Counted from the first letter of the stretch, positions 1 through 8,234 are shown. The stretch is DNA of 14,308 nucleotides from Halanaerobiaceae bacterium (GCA_003554685.1 PWHA01000291.1:1-14308); one strand, 5' to 3'. Translations and numbers: made by a program. Notes: generated from the letters alone by a model not told the origin.

Positions 1-431
1 GATTTGTCCAGAACTGATGCTTTGCGATTTAACAAATCCCTGAATATGCACATAAAAATAGAAATATACGGCATTTCACGGGGGAGGATTAGGAGGGGCA
101 GTTTCAGGCTATCAGCTCTGGCGATCATTCTGTCAGTAATGTTATTCTGATCGGTAAAACCAGGATGGACAGCCAGTGCAGCAACCCTGTTACGGGATAA
201 ATTTTCGATTAGATCTATTAAATCCACCTTCTGCTCAATAAAATTATACAGTGTAGTCAGGCAGAGTTCATTACCCTGCAGCCAGCGATCATGATCTCTG
301 GGAACTTCCAGAACTGTGACTGATCGAATTTTATTGGTTATTCCCTGACTTCCTGCCAGGAGTTCTATCCTCTTCATCTCAGGCATTTCCAGAACATCTG
401 CCACCGTCAGCCCCTCTTTGATGAAATCCAT
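1..431 (-). CDS. PucR-family transcriptional regulator, N-terminal part (truncated by window edge)
   Basis: I found this frame by translating the minus strand from an ATG at 431. It stays open for 143 codons to the window edge, so the C-terminal part is missing. GGAGG at 439-443 lies 7 bases upstream of the ATG and fixes the start. The protein begins MDFIKEGLTVADVLEM and then reads SVTVLEVPRDHDRWLQGNEL followed by CLTT. That is the hallmark of the PucR N-terminal domain (the family usually shows a (V/M)EVP..xxWLxGxELxLTTG block around residue 40). In this family the N-terminal domain is a ligand-sensing region and a C-terminal helix-turn-helix binds DNA; that helix-turn-helix would lie outside the window. 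PucR proteins control purine/allantoin use in Bacillus subtilis and varied amine or N-heterocycle catabolism elsewhere. It lies 77 bases downstream of hyuB-2 on the same strand, so it probably regulates this operon and is partly co-transcribed with it. The family call is firm; the ligand is unknown. Confidence 0.85.
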   Translation of the reverse strand, partial: MDFIKEGLTVADVLEMPEMKRIELLAGSQGITNKIRSVTVLEVPRDHDRWLQGNELCLTTLYNFIEQKVDLIDLIENLSRNRVAALAVHPGFTDQNNITDRMIARADSLKLPLLILPREMPYISIFMCIFRDLLNRKASVLDK

Positions 432-436
432 CAATT

Positions 437-443
437 CACCTCC
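437..443 (-). promoter_or_regulatory. Ribosome binding site of the PucR-like gene
   Basis: On the minus strand GGAGGTG lies just before the ATG at 431, with 7 bases between GGAGG and the ATG. It supports both the start and the reality of this edge-truncated gene. Confidence 0.8.
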
Positions 444-508
444 AGCCGGTTTCTTATAGATCTTTTAACATTATCCGGTATTGATAAAATAAAATTCACT
501 CCACTATA
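444..508 (-). other. Intergenic spacer between hyuB-2 and the PucR-like gene
   Basis: AT-rich spacer after the hyuB-2 TAG. I see no hairpin followed by a T-run and no convincing -35/-10 pair. Transcription could read through into the regulator, but a weak promoter here cannot be excluded by eye. Confidence 0.4.
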
Positions 509-2242
509 CTAACTCATATCACGCAATTCAGCAGTTTTATCTCTATCAATTTCACAGGTTTCCGGGTCAATTGCCACCCCATAATCCTCTCTGGCAGCCT
601 CAGCTGATACATATCCTTTGATGACATCTGCCTTAACTTCAGCCACTGGGCGATCATGAGGATTACCATAACCTCCTCCGCCTCCGGTTCTAACACTAAT
701 CAGATCACCTTCCTGCAGAGGCTTAGCAGCACACTTTTGAATCTGTTCCTCCTGATCAGTTCCGGGATTTACTATCAGGGTATTATAATCGGCCTCCTGA
801 CCTCCATGGAGACCCCAGGGCGGACATTTTGAACGTTCCTGAGTGGTGGTTAAGCTGGGATCATGATCCAGAGGAAGATAATCACGATAATGCCCCAGCC
901 CTCCTCGATAGCGTCCTGGACCTCCAGAATCAGTGCGCAGGGCATATCTTTCAATCCTGTAGGGATAGCGATTTTCAATTACTTCCACCGGAATATTTCT
1001 GGTATCTCCATCAGCAATAGCAATCATGACATTTTCTCCATCCCGGTTTGGACAGGCTCCCCAGCCTCCTCCTTCAGGTTCTACATGAAGGTAAGGGTTG
1101 CCGGTTCTGGGATCTTCTCCAAAAAGAAAAATAGCGCAAACGTCAGCATAATGAGAAGCCGGTATCCTGTCAGGGATAGCATCAGCCAGCGCTTTAAATA
1201 TCACATCACAGAGGGTCATAAGCGGCAGCCCATAAACTCCGGATGGAGCTGGTTTTTTAGCATTAAACATGCAGTCTTCAGGAACCTTAATCTCAATCGG
1301 GGCAAAATGTCCTTCATTAACTGGAGCAAAGGGAGTAGTAACAGCTTTAAAAGCTACTCTGATAGCAGAGATGGTAGCAGCCAGACCGCAATTTACCGGC
1401 CCGGTTGTCTGGGGAGAGGAGCCTTCCAGGTCAATTGTCATGCGGTCGCCTGCAATTGTAATCTGAACTTTAACCGGGAGATTATCCATTGCCACCCCAT
1501 CATCATCAAGGAAAGCTTCTGCCTGATAATTTCCATCCGGCATCTCTGCAATTGCTGCTTCTGCTGTTTTTTCACCTTCAGCCATCATTTCATCCAGAGC
1601 CTCCAGGACAGTCTCCGGTCCAAATTTGCTTAAAATATGTTGAAACCTTCGCTCCCCGGTTCGGCCGGCAGCAATTTGAGCTCTTAGATCACCCATAACA
1701 CTTTCTGACATTCTGACATTGTCTTTAAGAATTCTCATGACACTGTTATTTTCTTCACCAGCATCATAGAGTTGTATTGAACGAAACCTGAGACCCTCCT
1801 GATAAATTTCAGTGGCATCAGGAGACCAACCACCCGGATCTTTAGAACCCATATCCAGCCAGTGGGCTCGGCTGGCAGTAAAACCCACCAGATCTTTTTG
1901 ATAAAATACAGGACTGATAACTGTCATGTCATTGAGATGAGTTCCTGAAGTGTAAGTATCATTAATCATATAAATGTCACCTTCAGCAAAATTATCCAGA
2001 CCAATATCTCTAATTACAGTTTTAATTGCTTCTCCTAAGTTCCCCAGGAAAATCGGCAGACCGGAAGCCTGAGAAATAATCTGCCCCTGAGAATCAAAAA
2101 GACCAACGCTGAAGTCCAGCACCTCATAAATAATCGGGTTATAAGAGGTGCGCATCAGATTAATTTTCATTTCATCAGCAGCAGCCACAAAACCATGCTG
2201 GATAATTTCCAAAGTAACAGGATCTAAAACTTGTTTGCTCAT
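509..2242 (-). CDS. hyuB: HyuB-type subunit 2 (hydantoinase B / oxoprolinase family)
   Basis: Hydantoinase-B family protein of 577 residues, the same length as the second copy in this window. HyuB carries the metal site that attacks the substrate once HyuA has activated it with ATP. Visible blocks, numbered from the chosen start: VLDF near 42-45, NDTYTSGTHLND 94-105, AHWLDMGS 126-133, GGWGACPNRDGEN 392-404, PGRYRGG 442-448, PPWGLHGG 474-481 and a glycine-rich TGGGGGYGNP 519-528. The H and D of THLND and HWLD are the likely metal ligands by family analogy. The longest frame begins at a GTG at 2251, but AAGGAG at 2251-2256 lies 8 bases from the ATG at 2242 and abuts the GTG, so the ATG was chosen. 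The gene starts 5 bases after the hyuA-2 stop, and the TGA of hyuA-2 lies inside the ribosome-binding spacer, implying translational coupling. The substrate is unknown. Confidence 0.92.
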   Translation of the reverse strand: MSKQVLDPVTLEIIQHGFVAAADEMKINLMRTSYNPIIYEVLDFSVGLFDSQGQIISQASGLPIFLGNLGEAIKTVIRDIGLDNFAEGDIYMINDTYTSGTHLNDMTVISPVFYQKDLVGFTASRAHWLDMGSKDPGGWSPDATEIYQEGLRFRSIQLYDAGEENNSVMRILKDNVRMSESVMGDLRAQIAAGRTGERRFQHILSKFGPETVLEALDEMMAEGEKTAEAAIAEMPDGNYQAEAFLDDDGVAMDNLPVKVQITIAGDRMTIDLEGSSPQTTGPVNCGLAATISAIRVAFKAVTTPFAPVNEGHFAPIEIKVPEDCMFNAKKPAPSGVYGLPLMTLCDVIFKALADAIPDRIPASHYADVCAIFLFGEDPRTGNPYLHVEPEGGGWGACPNRDGENVMIAIADGDTRNIPVEVIENRYPYRIERYALRTDSGGPGRYRGGLGHYRDYLPLDHDPSLTTTQERSKCPPWGLHGGQEADYNTLIVNPGTDQEEQIQKCAAKPLQEGDLISVRTGGGGGYGNPHDRPVAEVKADVIKGYVSAEAAREDYGVAIDPETCEIDRDKTAELRDMS

Positions 2243-2247
2243 TTTCC

Positions 2248-4305
2248 TCACTCCTTACGGGAAAAAATCAAATTACCGAAACTATCAACTTCAAGTTGCC
2301 AGTCTGGAGACAATACAGCTGTAGATCCAAACTCTTCAATGATTGCAGGTCCGGAAATGCGGTTGCCGGGCTTTAAAAGCTCCCGCCGATAACAGTTGCT
2401 GGCCAGATACCGGTCTTCTCCGGCAAAATAGGTTTCTAATTCACCAAGATAGGCCTCAGCAGGTGGTTTCTCTCCCTCATCCTGGTGCTTTTCCAGTTTA
2501 ACCTGGCTGACTTCGGCTGTGGCTTTCAATCTTAGATTAATCAATTCCTTTGGTTCCCCTTCAGCACTATGTCCATAAATTCTATGATGAAAATCATCAA
2601 ATTTGCTGCCCAGTTCCTGCCATTCTGCCTTGAGCTCATCTCTATCTCCGGTTATAGGAACTGTCACGGTATACTCCTGACCAAGATACCTAAGATCAGC
2701 AGCCAGTTCAGTGTTAAGCTCCTCTGGACCGATTCCCTGACGACTGAAAATATCGTTAGCCTCCTGTTGCAGACCATCCAGCACCTGATTTACATCAGCA
2801 ATTTCGACTGCTTTCAAAGGTCTGATAACCGGCCGGGAAAAATCCTGCCTAAGCTCACTCAACCCTATCCCCAGAGCAGAAAACTGCCCTGAAGCTACAG
2901 GAATCACCACCCGGGGAATCTCCATCTCTTCTGCCATTTCACAGGCATGAAGAGGACCTGCACCTCCAAAGGCAACCAGGGTAAATTCATTGGGATGGAG
3001 TCCTCTTTCTACGGTCAGTGCTCTGATAGCATGAGCCATCTTGGTATTAATAACCTTGATGATCCCAGCCGCTGCCTCTGTCTGACTAAGCCCCAGAGGG
3101 TCAGCAAGTTTTTTATCGATTATGGCTGCGGCCTTCTCTTGATTTAATGACATTCGTCCTCCTAAAAATCGATCTGGATCTAGCCTTCCTAATAGTAAAT
3201 TGGCATCGGTAACAGTTATATCCTGACCTCCTCGATCATAACAAACCGGACCTGGTTCAGCCCCTGCGCTCTGCGGACCAACTTTCAAACGACTATTCTC
3301 ATTAAGCCAGGCAATTGAACCACCTCCAGCTCCTATCGAGTGAACCTCAACCATCGGTACCATAACAGGGTGCTCTTCAATTTTAGACTCTACTGTTACA
3401 CTGGTTATCCCTTCGTAAGTTAAGGAAACATCACAGCTGGTTCCCCCCATGTCAAAGGAAATTATGTTATCCTCATCCAGTAATTCACCAATTTTGGCCG
3501 AGGCTACTGCCCCTCCTGCTGGCCCTGACATGATTGTATTGACAGGCTTTTCCCGGGCCAGATTGGCTGATATTAAACCTCCACTTGACTGGTTAACATA
3601 AAATGAATGCTGATAACCTCTATTCTCAAATTCCTGAGAAATTTGGTCCAGAAAATTCTTGACAACCGGTTTAATATAGGCATTGATAGCAGTAGTGCTT
3701 GTCCTTTCATACTCCCGCCATTCTCTGACCAGTTCAGATGATATCGTGGTAAAAATTTCGGGACAGTGCTTCTCCAGCATCATCCTGACTCTTTCTTCAT
3801 GATCTGGATTTAAGTAGGAATGCAGAAAGCAGACGGCGACAGATTCTATTTCATTCTCTTTAAGCTGCTTAATAATTTCCAGTACCTCTTCTTCAACCAG
3901 CGGCTCAATAACATCACCGTTGGCATCCAGCCTTTCTGTAACTTCAAAGCGATATTCCCGGCTTATTAAAGGTTTGGGTTTCTGATAGAAAAGGTCATAC
4001 ATCTCCACTCTATTATGACGGCCAATTTCGTAAACATCTCTAAAACCTCTGGTGGTTATCAAAGCCATCTTACCACCTTTTCTCTCCAAAAAGGCATTCA
4101 AGCCAATAGTTGTGCCATGAGCCAGCAGTGAACAATCGGACAGGTCATAATCCGAAGACTTGATACCTGCAGCTATTCCCTCCCAGAGATTCTCAGGTGT
4201 TGTAGGAGTCTTATCGAGCTGAACCTCACCGGTGGCTTCATCTATAAAGACAAAATCGGTAAAAGTACCTCCAATATCTATTCCCAGTTGAAATTTTTTA
4301 GACAA
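2248..4305 (-). CDS. hyuA: HyuA-type ATPase subunit 2 (hydantoinase A / oxoprolinase family)
   Basis: HyuA proteins are sugar-kinase/Hsp70-fold ATPases that phosphorylate the substrate for the partner HyuB. From the chosen start (685 residues) the motifs are: DIGGTFTD 10-17 (phosphate loop), HGTT 63-66, CFLHSYLNP about 159-167, FDMGGTSCDVSL 284-295 (second phosphate motif), GAGGGSIAW 325-333, GPQSAGAEPGPVCY 343-356 and FGGAGPLHA 446-454. All the usual family motifs are intact; the second phosphate motif has Cys where Thr is usual (GTSTDVSL). A GTG at 4314 opens the longest frame, but AGGAG at 4314-4318 is spaced 8 bases from a TTG at 4305, so TTG is preferred. It follows ATPase F closely, with that gene's TGA at 4311-4313 inside the leader, and is followed by hyuB-2. 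It is paralogous to but clearly different from hyuA-1 (roughly 40% identity by eye). Hydantoinase, oxoprolinase, lactamase or carboxylase roles cannot be separated here. Confidence 0.92.
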   Translation of the reverse strand: MSKKFQLGIDIGGTFTDFVFIDEATGEVQLDKTPTTPENLWEGIAAGIKSSDYDLSDCSLLAHGTTIGLNAFLERKGGKMALITTRGFRDVYEIGRHNRVEMYDLFYQKPKPLISREYRFEVTERLDANGDVIEPLVEEEVLEIIKQLKENEIESVAVCFLHSYLNPDHEERVRMMLEKHCPEIFTTISSELVREWREYERTSTTAINAYIKPVVKNFLDQISQEFENRGYQHSFYVNQSSGGLISANLAREKPVNTIMSGPAGGAVASAKIGELLDEDNIISFDMGGTSCDVSLTYEGITSVTVESKIEEHPVMVPMVEVHSIGAGGGSIAWLNENSRLKVGPQSAGAEPGPVCYDRGGQDITVTDANLLLGRLDPDRFLGGRMSLNQEKAAAIIDKKLADPLGLSQTEAAAGIIKVINTKMAHAIRALTVERGLHPNEFTLVAFGGAGPLHACEMAEEMEIPRVVIPVASGQFSALGIGLSELRQDFSRPVIRPLKAVEIADVNQVLDGLQQEANDIFSRQGIGPEELNTELAADLRYLGQEYTVTVPITGDRDELKAEWQELGSKFDDFHHRIYGHSAEGEPKELINLRLKATAEVSQVKLEKHQDEGEKPPAEAYLGELETYFAGEDRYLASNCYRRELLKPGNRISGPAIIEEFGSTAVLSPDWQLEVDSFGNLIFSRKE
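2251..2256 (-). promoter_or_regulatory. Ribosome binding site deciding the hyuB-2 start
   Basis: AAGGAG on the minus strand with an 8-base spacer to the ATG at 2242. The upstream in-frame GTG at 2251 has no spacer to this site and is disfavoured. Confidence 0.75.
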
Positions 4306-4310
4306 TTTTA

Positions 4311-5315
4311 TCACTCCTGTCTTAAAGTGCTATCTGCTATTTTTTGTTCCTGATCTTTGCGGTACAGATGACAAAAAACCTGACGATTATTATCAATGGC
4401 AAGAGATTCTGGAATCTGTCTATCACAAATATCCAGCTTCTCCGGACAGCGGGGATGAAAACCGCAACCGGTCGGCATATTTACCGGGCTGGGTATTTCA
4501 CCCTGTGAGGTATAATGGGGAGGCTTAAGAGCTTCTTCCTCTTCACTAACCACCGGAACTGAAGAAATCAGCATTCTGGTATAGGGATGGAGGGGCTGTT
4601 GAAAGAAATCGGCTGCCCGGGCTATTTCACAAATTCTTCCAAGATACATGATAGCCACCCTGCTGGCAACATTTCTCATCAGGCTTAAGTCATGGGTAAT
4701 AAAAATATAGGCTACATTAAATTCCTGCTGGAGATTGCCCAGCAGTTTAATGATTTTGGCCTGCATAGAAACATCCAGTGCTGAAGTCGGTTCATCCAGC
4801 ACTATTAAAGAGGGATTAACAGATAAAGCCCTGGCAATAGCCACCGATTGCTTTTCACCCTCACCCAGTTCCAGGGGATGTTTATGAATAAAATCCCGGG
4901 GCAATTCCACCAGCTCAAGCAGTTCCTGAATTTTATTGCCAATTTCAGCAGCTGGAACTACATTATGAAGCTTCAAAGGCATTGTGAGAATCTGGCGAAC
5001 GCTCTGCCGGGGATTTAGAGAACTGCCTGGATCCTGAAAAACAATCTGGATATTTCTTTTTAGTTCCCGGGAACGTTTTTTGCCAGATATCTGCTTATTT
5101 TGAAAGTATATTGATCCATCTGTAGGCTGGTAGGCTCCAATTATGGTAAATGCTGCTGTGGTTTTGCCTGATCCCGACTCGCCCACCAATCCCAGGGTTT
5201 CTCCAGGAGCCACAGCAAAAGAAACATCATCAACAGCTTTAACTATACCCTGGGGAGTGGTAAAGTATTTCTGTAAATTATTCACCTTCAATAAAGACTT
5301 TTTTTCCTGAACCAT
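4311..5315 (-). CDS. dppF: Oligopeptide/dipeptide-type ABC importer ATPase, DppF/OppF subunit
   Basis: Cytoplasmic ATPase of the importer, 334 residues, normal for OppF/DppF. Visible are Walker A GESGSGKTT 45-53, Q-loop Q94 (VFQDPGSSLNP), Walker B LIVLDEP 170-176 with catalytic Glu175, and H-loop H208. The C-terminal Opp/Dpp extension has HPYTRMLI 243-250 and cysteines 284, 290, 297 and 315, the usual cluster pattern of this family. Odd feature: the ABC signature, normally LSGGQ, reads LGEGE at 150-154, followed by KQSVAIARAL. I checked the codons and there is no frameshift. In a D/F heterodimer this signature faces the Walker A of subunit D, so that ATP site may be weak. The ATG shares one base with the upstream stop (TAATG). 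The ribosome binding site is a G-rich run at 5323-5329. The transported compound is not known. Confidence 0.9.
   Translation of the reverse strand: MVQEKKSLLKVNNLQKYFTTPQGIVKAVDDVSFAVAPGETLGLVGESGSGKTTAAFTIIGAYQPTDGSIYFQNKQISGKKRSRELKRNIQIVFQDPGSSLNPRQSVRQILTMPLKLHNVVPAAEIGNKIQELLELVELPRDFIHKHPLELGEGEKQSVAIARALSVNPSLIVLDEPTSALDVSMQAKIIKLLGNLQQEFNVAYIFITHDLSLMRNVASRVAIMYLGRICEIARAADFFQQPLHPYTRMLISSVPVVSEEEEALKPPHYTSQGEIPSPVNMPTGCGFHPRCPEKLDICDRQIPESLAIDNNRQVFCHLYRKDQEQKIADSTLRQE
4314..4318 (-). promoter_or_regulatory. Ribosome binding site deciding the hyuA-2 TTG start
   Basis: AGGAG on the minus strand, 8 bases from the TTG at 4305. The stop codon of the upstream ATPase gene lies in the spacer. 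The ten bases AGGAGTGATA also occur in the leader of hyuB-1. Confidence 0.65.
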
Positions 5316-6295
5316 TAACTGTCACCCCCTGTAAAACAGGCTACCTGATGACCCGGTTCTACCTCTACAAATCCAGGTTTTTCCTGCTGGCAAAAAGCAG
5401 TACTGTCAGGACACCGGGGATGAAAGCGACAGCCGGCCGGGGGACGCTGATATTCAGGAACTCGTCCCGGAATCCCCTGGCTGAACTCCACTCCGGTCAG
5501 TTTGGGAACAGCCTGCAGAAGTCCTTTGGTATAGGGGTGTACCGGGTTATCGAATAATGTCTTTGTGGGGGCTACCTCTACTGTATTCCCGGCATACATC
5601 ACAAAAACTCGATCCATAAACTGGCGGACAACTCCCAGGGTATGGGTAATATATATTGTTGCTGTCTTTCTTTCTTCCACCAGATTAATTAACAGCCTGA
5701 GAATTTGATCCTGGATGGTAACATCCAGATTAGTTCCAGGCTCATCTGCAACCAGCAGATCTGAAGCAGTAACAAGAGCTAAAGCAATACAGATGCGCTG
5801 CTTCATCCCACCACTCAGCTGCACCGGATAGTTTTTCAGAAGGCGCTCAGGGTCCGGCAGAGCAACATCATTTAACACCTCAACTGCTCTGGCCTTTATT
5901 TCTTTCTTTGGTAATCTTTCCTCCCGGCTGAAAGAATAACGGATGGCATCTTCAAGCTGCTGACCGATGGTAAAAACAGGATTAAGCGCTGCCGTAGGAT
6001 TCTGAAAAATAGCAGACATATGCTGACGCCTGAGATCATTCATCTCTTTTTCCTTAAGCTTGAGAAGATCTCTTCCCCGGTAGAGAATCTCTCCTCCCTT
6101 AATCCGGGCAGCAGGATGTAAAATCCCAAGGATACTTTTCATGGTAGTCGTTTTACCACAGCCAGTTTCTCCTACCAGACCAATTTTTTCGCCCGGATAA
6201 ATCTCCAGATTCAAGCCATTTAAAACCTTTAAATCTCCACCAAAAACCTGGTAATTTACTTTTAATTCATTGATTTCCAGCAAAGGTTCTGTCAT
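5315..6295 (-). CDS. dppD: Oligopeptide/dipeptide-type ABC importer ATPase, DppD/OppD subunit
   Basis: Second ATPase of the importer, 326 residues from the ATG at 6295. Visible are Walker A GETGCGKTT 42-50, Q-loop Q98 (IFQNPTAALNP), a normal signature LSGGMKQR 160-167, Walker B LLVADEP 180-186 with Glu185, and H-loop H218. The D-loop region reads GTNLDV where family members mostly have TTALDV. The C-terminal extension has HPYTKGLL 253-260 and cysteines 289, 295, 302 and 320 in the Opp/Dpp cluster arrangement. An upstream in-frame TTG at 6340 would add 15 residues inside the permease C gene. GGAGG at 6302-6306 lies 6 bases from the ATG, so the shorter start is used. One base separates it from the permease C stop (TAGTATG). 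With a normal signature, it pairs with the DppF Walker A to give at least one complete ATP site. Confidence 0.92.
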   Translation of the reverse strand: MTEPLLEINELKVNYQVFGGDLKVLNGLNLEIYPGEKIGLVGETGCGKTTTMKSILGILHPAARIKGGEILYRGRDLLKLKEKEMNDLRRQHMSAIFQNPTAALNPVFTIGQQLEDAIRYSFSREERLPKKEIKARAVEVLNDVALPDPERLLKNYPVQLSGGMKQRICIALALVTASDLLVADEPGTNLDVTIQDQILRLLINLVEERKTATIYITHTLGVVRQFMDRVFVMYAGNTVEVAPTKTLFDNPVHPYTKGLLQAVPKLTGVEFSQGIPGRVPEYQRPPAGCRFHPRCPDSTAFCQQEKPGFVEVEPGHQVACFTGGDS

Positions 6296-6296
6296 A

Positions 6297-7205
6297 CTAT
6301 ACCTCCTCAACGGCCAGAACATCTCTGAGACCGTCACCAAGCAGATTAAAACCCAGCACTACAAAAACAATCGCCAGAGCCGGGAAAATTGTCAGCCACC
6401 ACTGATCTGGCATATACTTAGCTCCATCAGCTACCATTGTACCCAGATCCGGTGTGGGAGGCTGGGCTCCCAAACCAACAAAACTAAGGGAAGCACCGAT
6501 TATAATAACAAAACCCATGTCAAGAGTGATTTTGGTAAATATCGCTGAAATACAGTTAGGTAAAATCTCTTTAAAAAGGATATGAGGAGTACTAGCTCCC
6601 ATAACTTCAGCAGACTGAACAAAATATTCATTCTGCAGAGATGAAGCCAGTCCATAAACCAATCTGGTATACCAGGGCCACCACATAAGAGTTACTGCCA
6701 GCATGGCATTAAAGATATTAGGTGACAGCACTGAAGTTATCGACATTGCCAGAATTAATGGGGGAACAGCCAGAAAGATATCTGCAAATCTCATAATCGC
6801 AGTATCAATTTTAGTGCCCTGATAGTAACCAGCTATCAACCCCAGAATTATACCGGGAGGAGCTGCCAGACCAATGACAACCAGTCCCATCATTAGAGAA
6901 AATCTAAAACCAAAGATAATCCGGCTTAAAAGGTCCCGACCAACCCCATCTGTGCCCATTAAGTTACCAGCTCCGGGAGACTGCATTGTCGCAGTAAAAT
7001 CCACAACAGCCCCTGCATGATCAGGATGAGGGGCAACCCAGGGAGCAAAAACAGCCAGTAAAATAACAGCAATTACAATTATCAGTCCAACAACTGATAA
7101 TATATTGGCAGAAAATTTATACCAGGCTCGCTGCAAAGTTTCCTTGCGGCGCAGCCAGTTCTTCTTTTTGTAGTCTGCTGAAATCTCTGTTTTTTTGCTG
7201 TTCAA
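6297..7205 (-). CDS. dppC: Oligopeptide/dipeptide-type ABC importer permease, DppC/OppC subunit
   Basis: Integral membrane permease of 302 residues, typical for DppC. It has a basic cytoplasmic N-terminus (KKKNWLRRK), a first membrane helix about 35-57, the family motif LMGTDGVGRDLLSR at 82-95 in the external segment, further hydrophobic helices to about residue 290, and the EAA coupling loop at about 192-216 (EYFVQSAEVMGASTPHILFK then EILPN), which contacts the ATPases. LSFVGLGAQPPTPDLG at 240-255 is characteristic of this subunit. The start is TTG at 7205: GGAGGG at 7213-7218 is 7 bases away and no better ATG lies nearby. The start overlaps the permease B stop as TTGA. It partners permease B to form the transmembrane channel. 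The substrate is not predictable from the permease. Confidence 0.93.
   Translation of the reverse strand: MNSKKTEISADYKKKNWLRRKETLQRAWYKFSANILSVVGLIIVIAVILLAVFAPWVAPHPDHAGAVVDFTATMQSPGAGNLMGTDGVGRDLLSRIIFGFRFSLMMGLVVIGLAAPPGIILGLIAGYYQGTKIDTAIMRFADIFLAVPPLILAMSITSVLSPNIFNAMLAVTLMWWPWYTRLVYGLASSLQNEYFVQSAEVMGASTPHILFKEILPNCISAIFTKITLDMGFVIIIGASLSFVGLGAQPPTPDLGTMVADGAKYMPDQWWLTIFPALAIVFVVLGFNLLGDGLRDVLAVEEV
6302..6306 (-). promoter_or_regulatory. Ribosome binding site deciding the dppD start
   Basis: GGAGG on the minus strand, 6 bases from the ATG at 6295. The site lies within the last codons of permease C (Glu-Glu-Val-stop), consistent with coupled translation. Confidence 0.75.
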
Positions 7206-8227
7206 CTGCGTTCCCTCCCCATTCTAATTCTTGGATCCAGATAGGCCACCACTATATCTACAATTATGTTAACTGTGACAAAAATAATTCCCATCACCAT
7301 TACCACAGCAATGATAGCATTTAAATCTTTTCTTAGAATTGCATTAATACCATATCTGGAAAAACCCGGCCAGTTAAAGATCAACTCCACCAGAAATGCA
7401 TTGGCCAGCAGCGCAGCAAAATCCAGTCCCAGAATTGATACGGTAGGTATCAGGGAAGGTTTTAAGAGATATTTTGACATAATCCGGCGTCGTGGTATTC
7501 CATAGGTGCGGTGAGCCTGAATATAATCCTTTTGCAGATTGTCACTCATGGTCGAGCGGGTGATTCTGGCCTGCTGTGATAAACCGGCCATTGCCAGACT
7601 AATTGCAGGTAACAGCAAATGACGCAAAGCATTAAAAAAAGCTGCAAAATTGCCTGTCAGCAAGCTGTCTACCGTAATCATTCCGGTAATCCAGGGGGGA
7701 GCCTGAATATAAGAACTCAACCGTCCGGCTGTAGGCATAATATTAAAGACATAGCCAAAAATAAGAACAAAAAAGATTGCCAGAACGAAGGAAGGTGTTA
7801 CCACTCCCACGTAGGCAACCAGCCTGACCAGATTATCCATCAAGCTGTTTTTCTTCTGGGCAGCCAGAGTACCCAGCAGGATTCCAAAGACTGCCATAAT
7901 AACACCGGAAACCAGGGCCAGTTCCATAGTTGCCGGCAAAAATTGCTGGATATCTATTAAAACATTGCGCCGGGTAAATAAAGATATCCCAAAGTTTCCC
8001 TGAAAAATATCCCTCACCCAGTAAAGGTACTGCAGGACAATCGGTTGATCCAGATACATCTGGGCTCTAACGCTTTCTACCACCTCCTGGGAAGCTCTTG
8101 CTCCCAGGGCCAGTCGAACAGGGTCTCCCGGCACCACTCTGGCAATGGTGAAGATCAAAATTGAAAGACCCAGCAAAACAAATATTGAGTAAATTAATCG
8201 ATAACCAATGAATTTCTTCAAATTCAA
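7202..8227 (-). CDS. dppB: Oligopeptide/dipeptide-type ABC importer permease, DppB/OppB subunit
   Basis: Integral membrane permease of 341 residues from the TTG at 8227. It begins with KKFIGYRLIYSI and a first helix about 10-28, then VVPGDPVRLALG 31-42 (the conserved PGDP of DppB), an external region with GNFGIS 77-82, and more helices (about 100-122, 137-162, 262-285, 307-331). The EAA loop is DYIQAHRTYGIPRRRIMSKY at 234-253, followed by FNWPGFSRYG 284-293 and the C-terminal LDPRIRM 330-336 typical of the family. A longer frame from a TTG at 8281 has no ribosome binding site and would add residues encoded by the leader itself, while AGGAGGG at 8235-8241 is 7 bases from the TTG at 8227. It is separated from the binding protein by a terminator-like hairpin, so it is probably expressed at a lower level than that protein. 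Confidence 0.92.
   Translation of the reverse strand: MNLKKFIGYRLIYSIFVLLGLSILIFTIARVVPGDPVRLALGARASQEVVESVRAQMYLDQPIVLQYLYWVRDIFQGNFGISLFTRRNVLIDIQQFLPATMELALVSGVIMAVFGILLGTLAAQKKNSLMDNLVRLVAYVGVVTPSFVLAIFFVLIFGYVFNIMPTAGRLSSYIQAPPWITGMITVDSLLTGNFAAFFNALRHLLLPAISLAMAGLSQQARITRSTMSDNLQKDYIQAHRTYGIPRRRIMSKYLLKPSLIPTVSILGLDFAALLANAFLVELIFNWPGFSRYGINAILRKDLNAIIAVVMVMGIIFVTVNIIVDIVVAYLDPRIRMGRERS
7213..7218 (-). promoter_or_regulatory. Ribosome binding site for the dppC TTG start
   Basis: GGAGGG on the minus strand with a 7-base spacer to the TTG at 7205. It lies inside the final codons of permease B (Gly-Arg-Glu). The same motif and spacing serve the TTG start of permease B. Confidence 0.75.
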
Positions 8228-8234
8228 CGTTCTT

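Noticed and set aside
863..1633. A 256-codon open frame on the plus strand inside hyuB-2
   Set aside because: It is fully antisense to a full-length, motif-rich HyuB gene. Its translation shows no recognisable domain and has the skewed composition expected of a shadow frame.
6296..6340. 15-residue N-terminal extension of the DppD-like ATPase
   Set aside because: It would overlap the end of permease C and ignores the strong GGAGG site 6 bases before the ATG at 6295.
7619..7960. A 113-codon plus-strand frame opposite permease B
   Set aside because: A shadow of the membrane-protein codons on the other strand; low-complexity polar composition and no motif.
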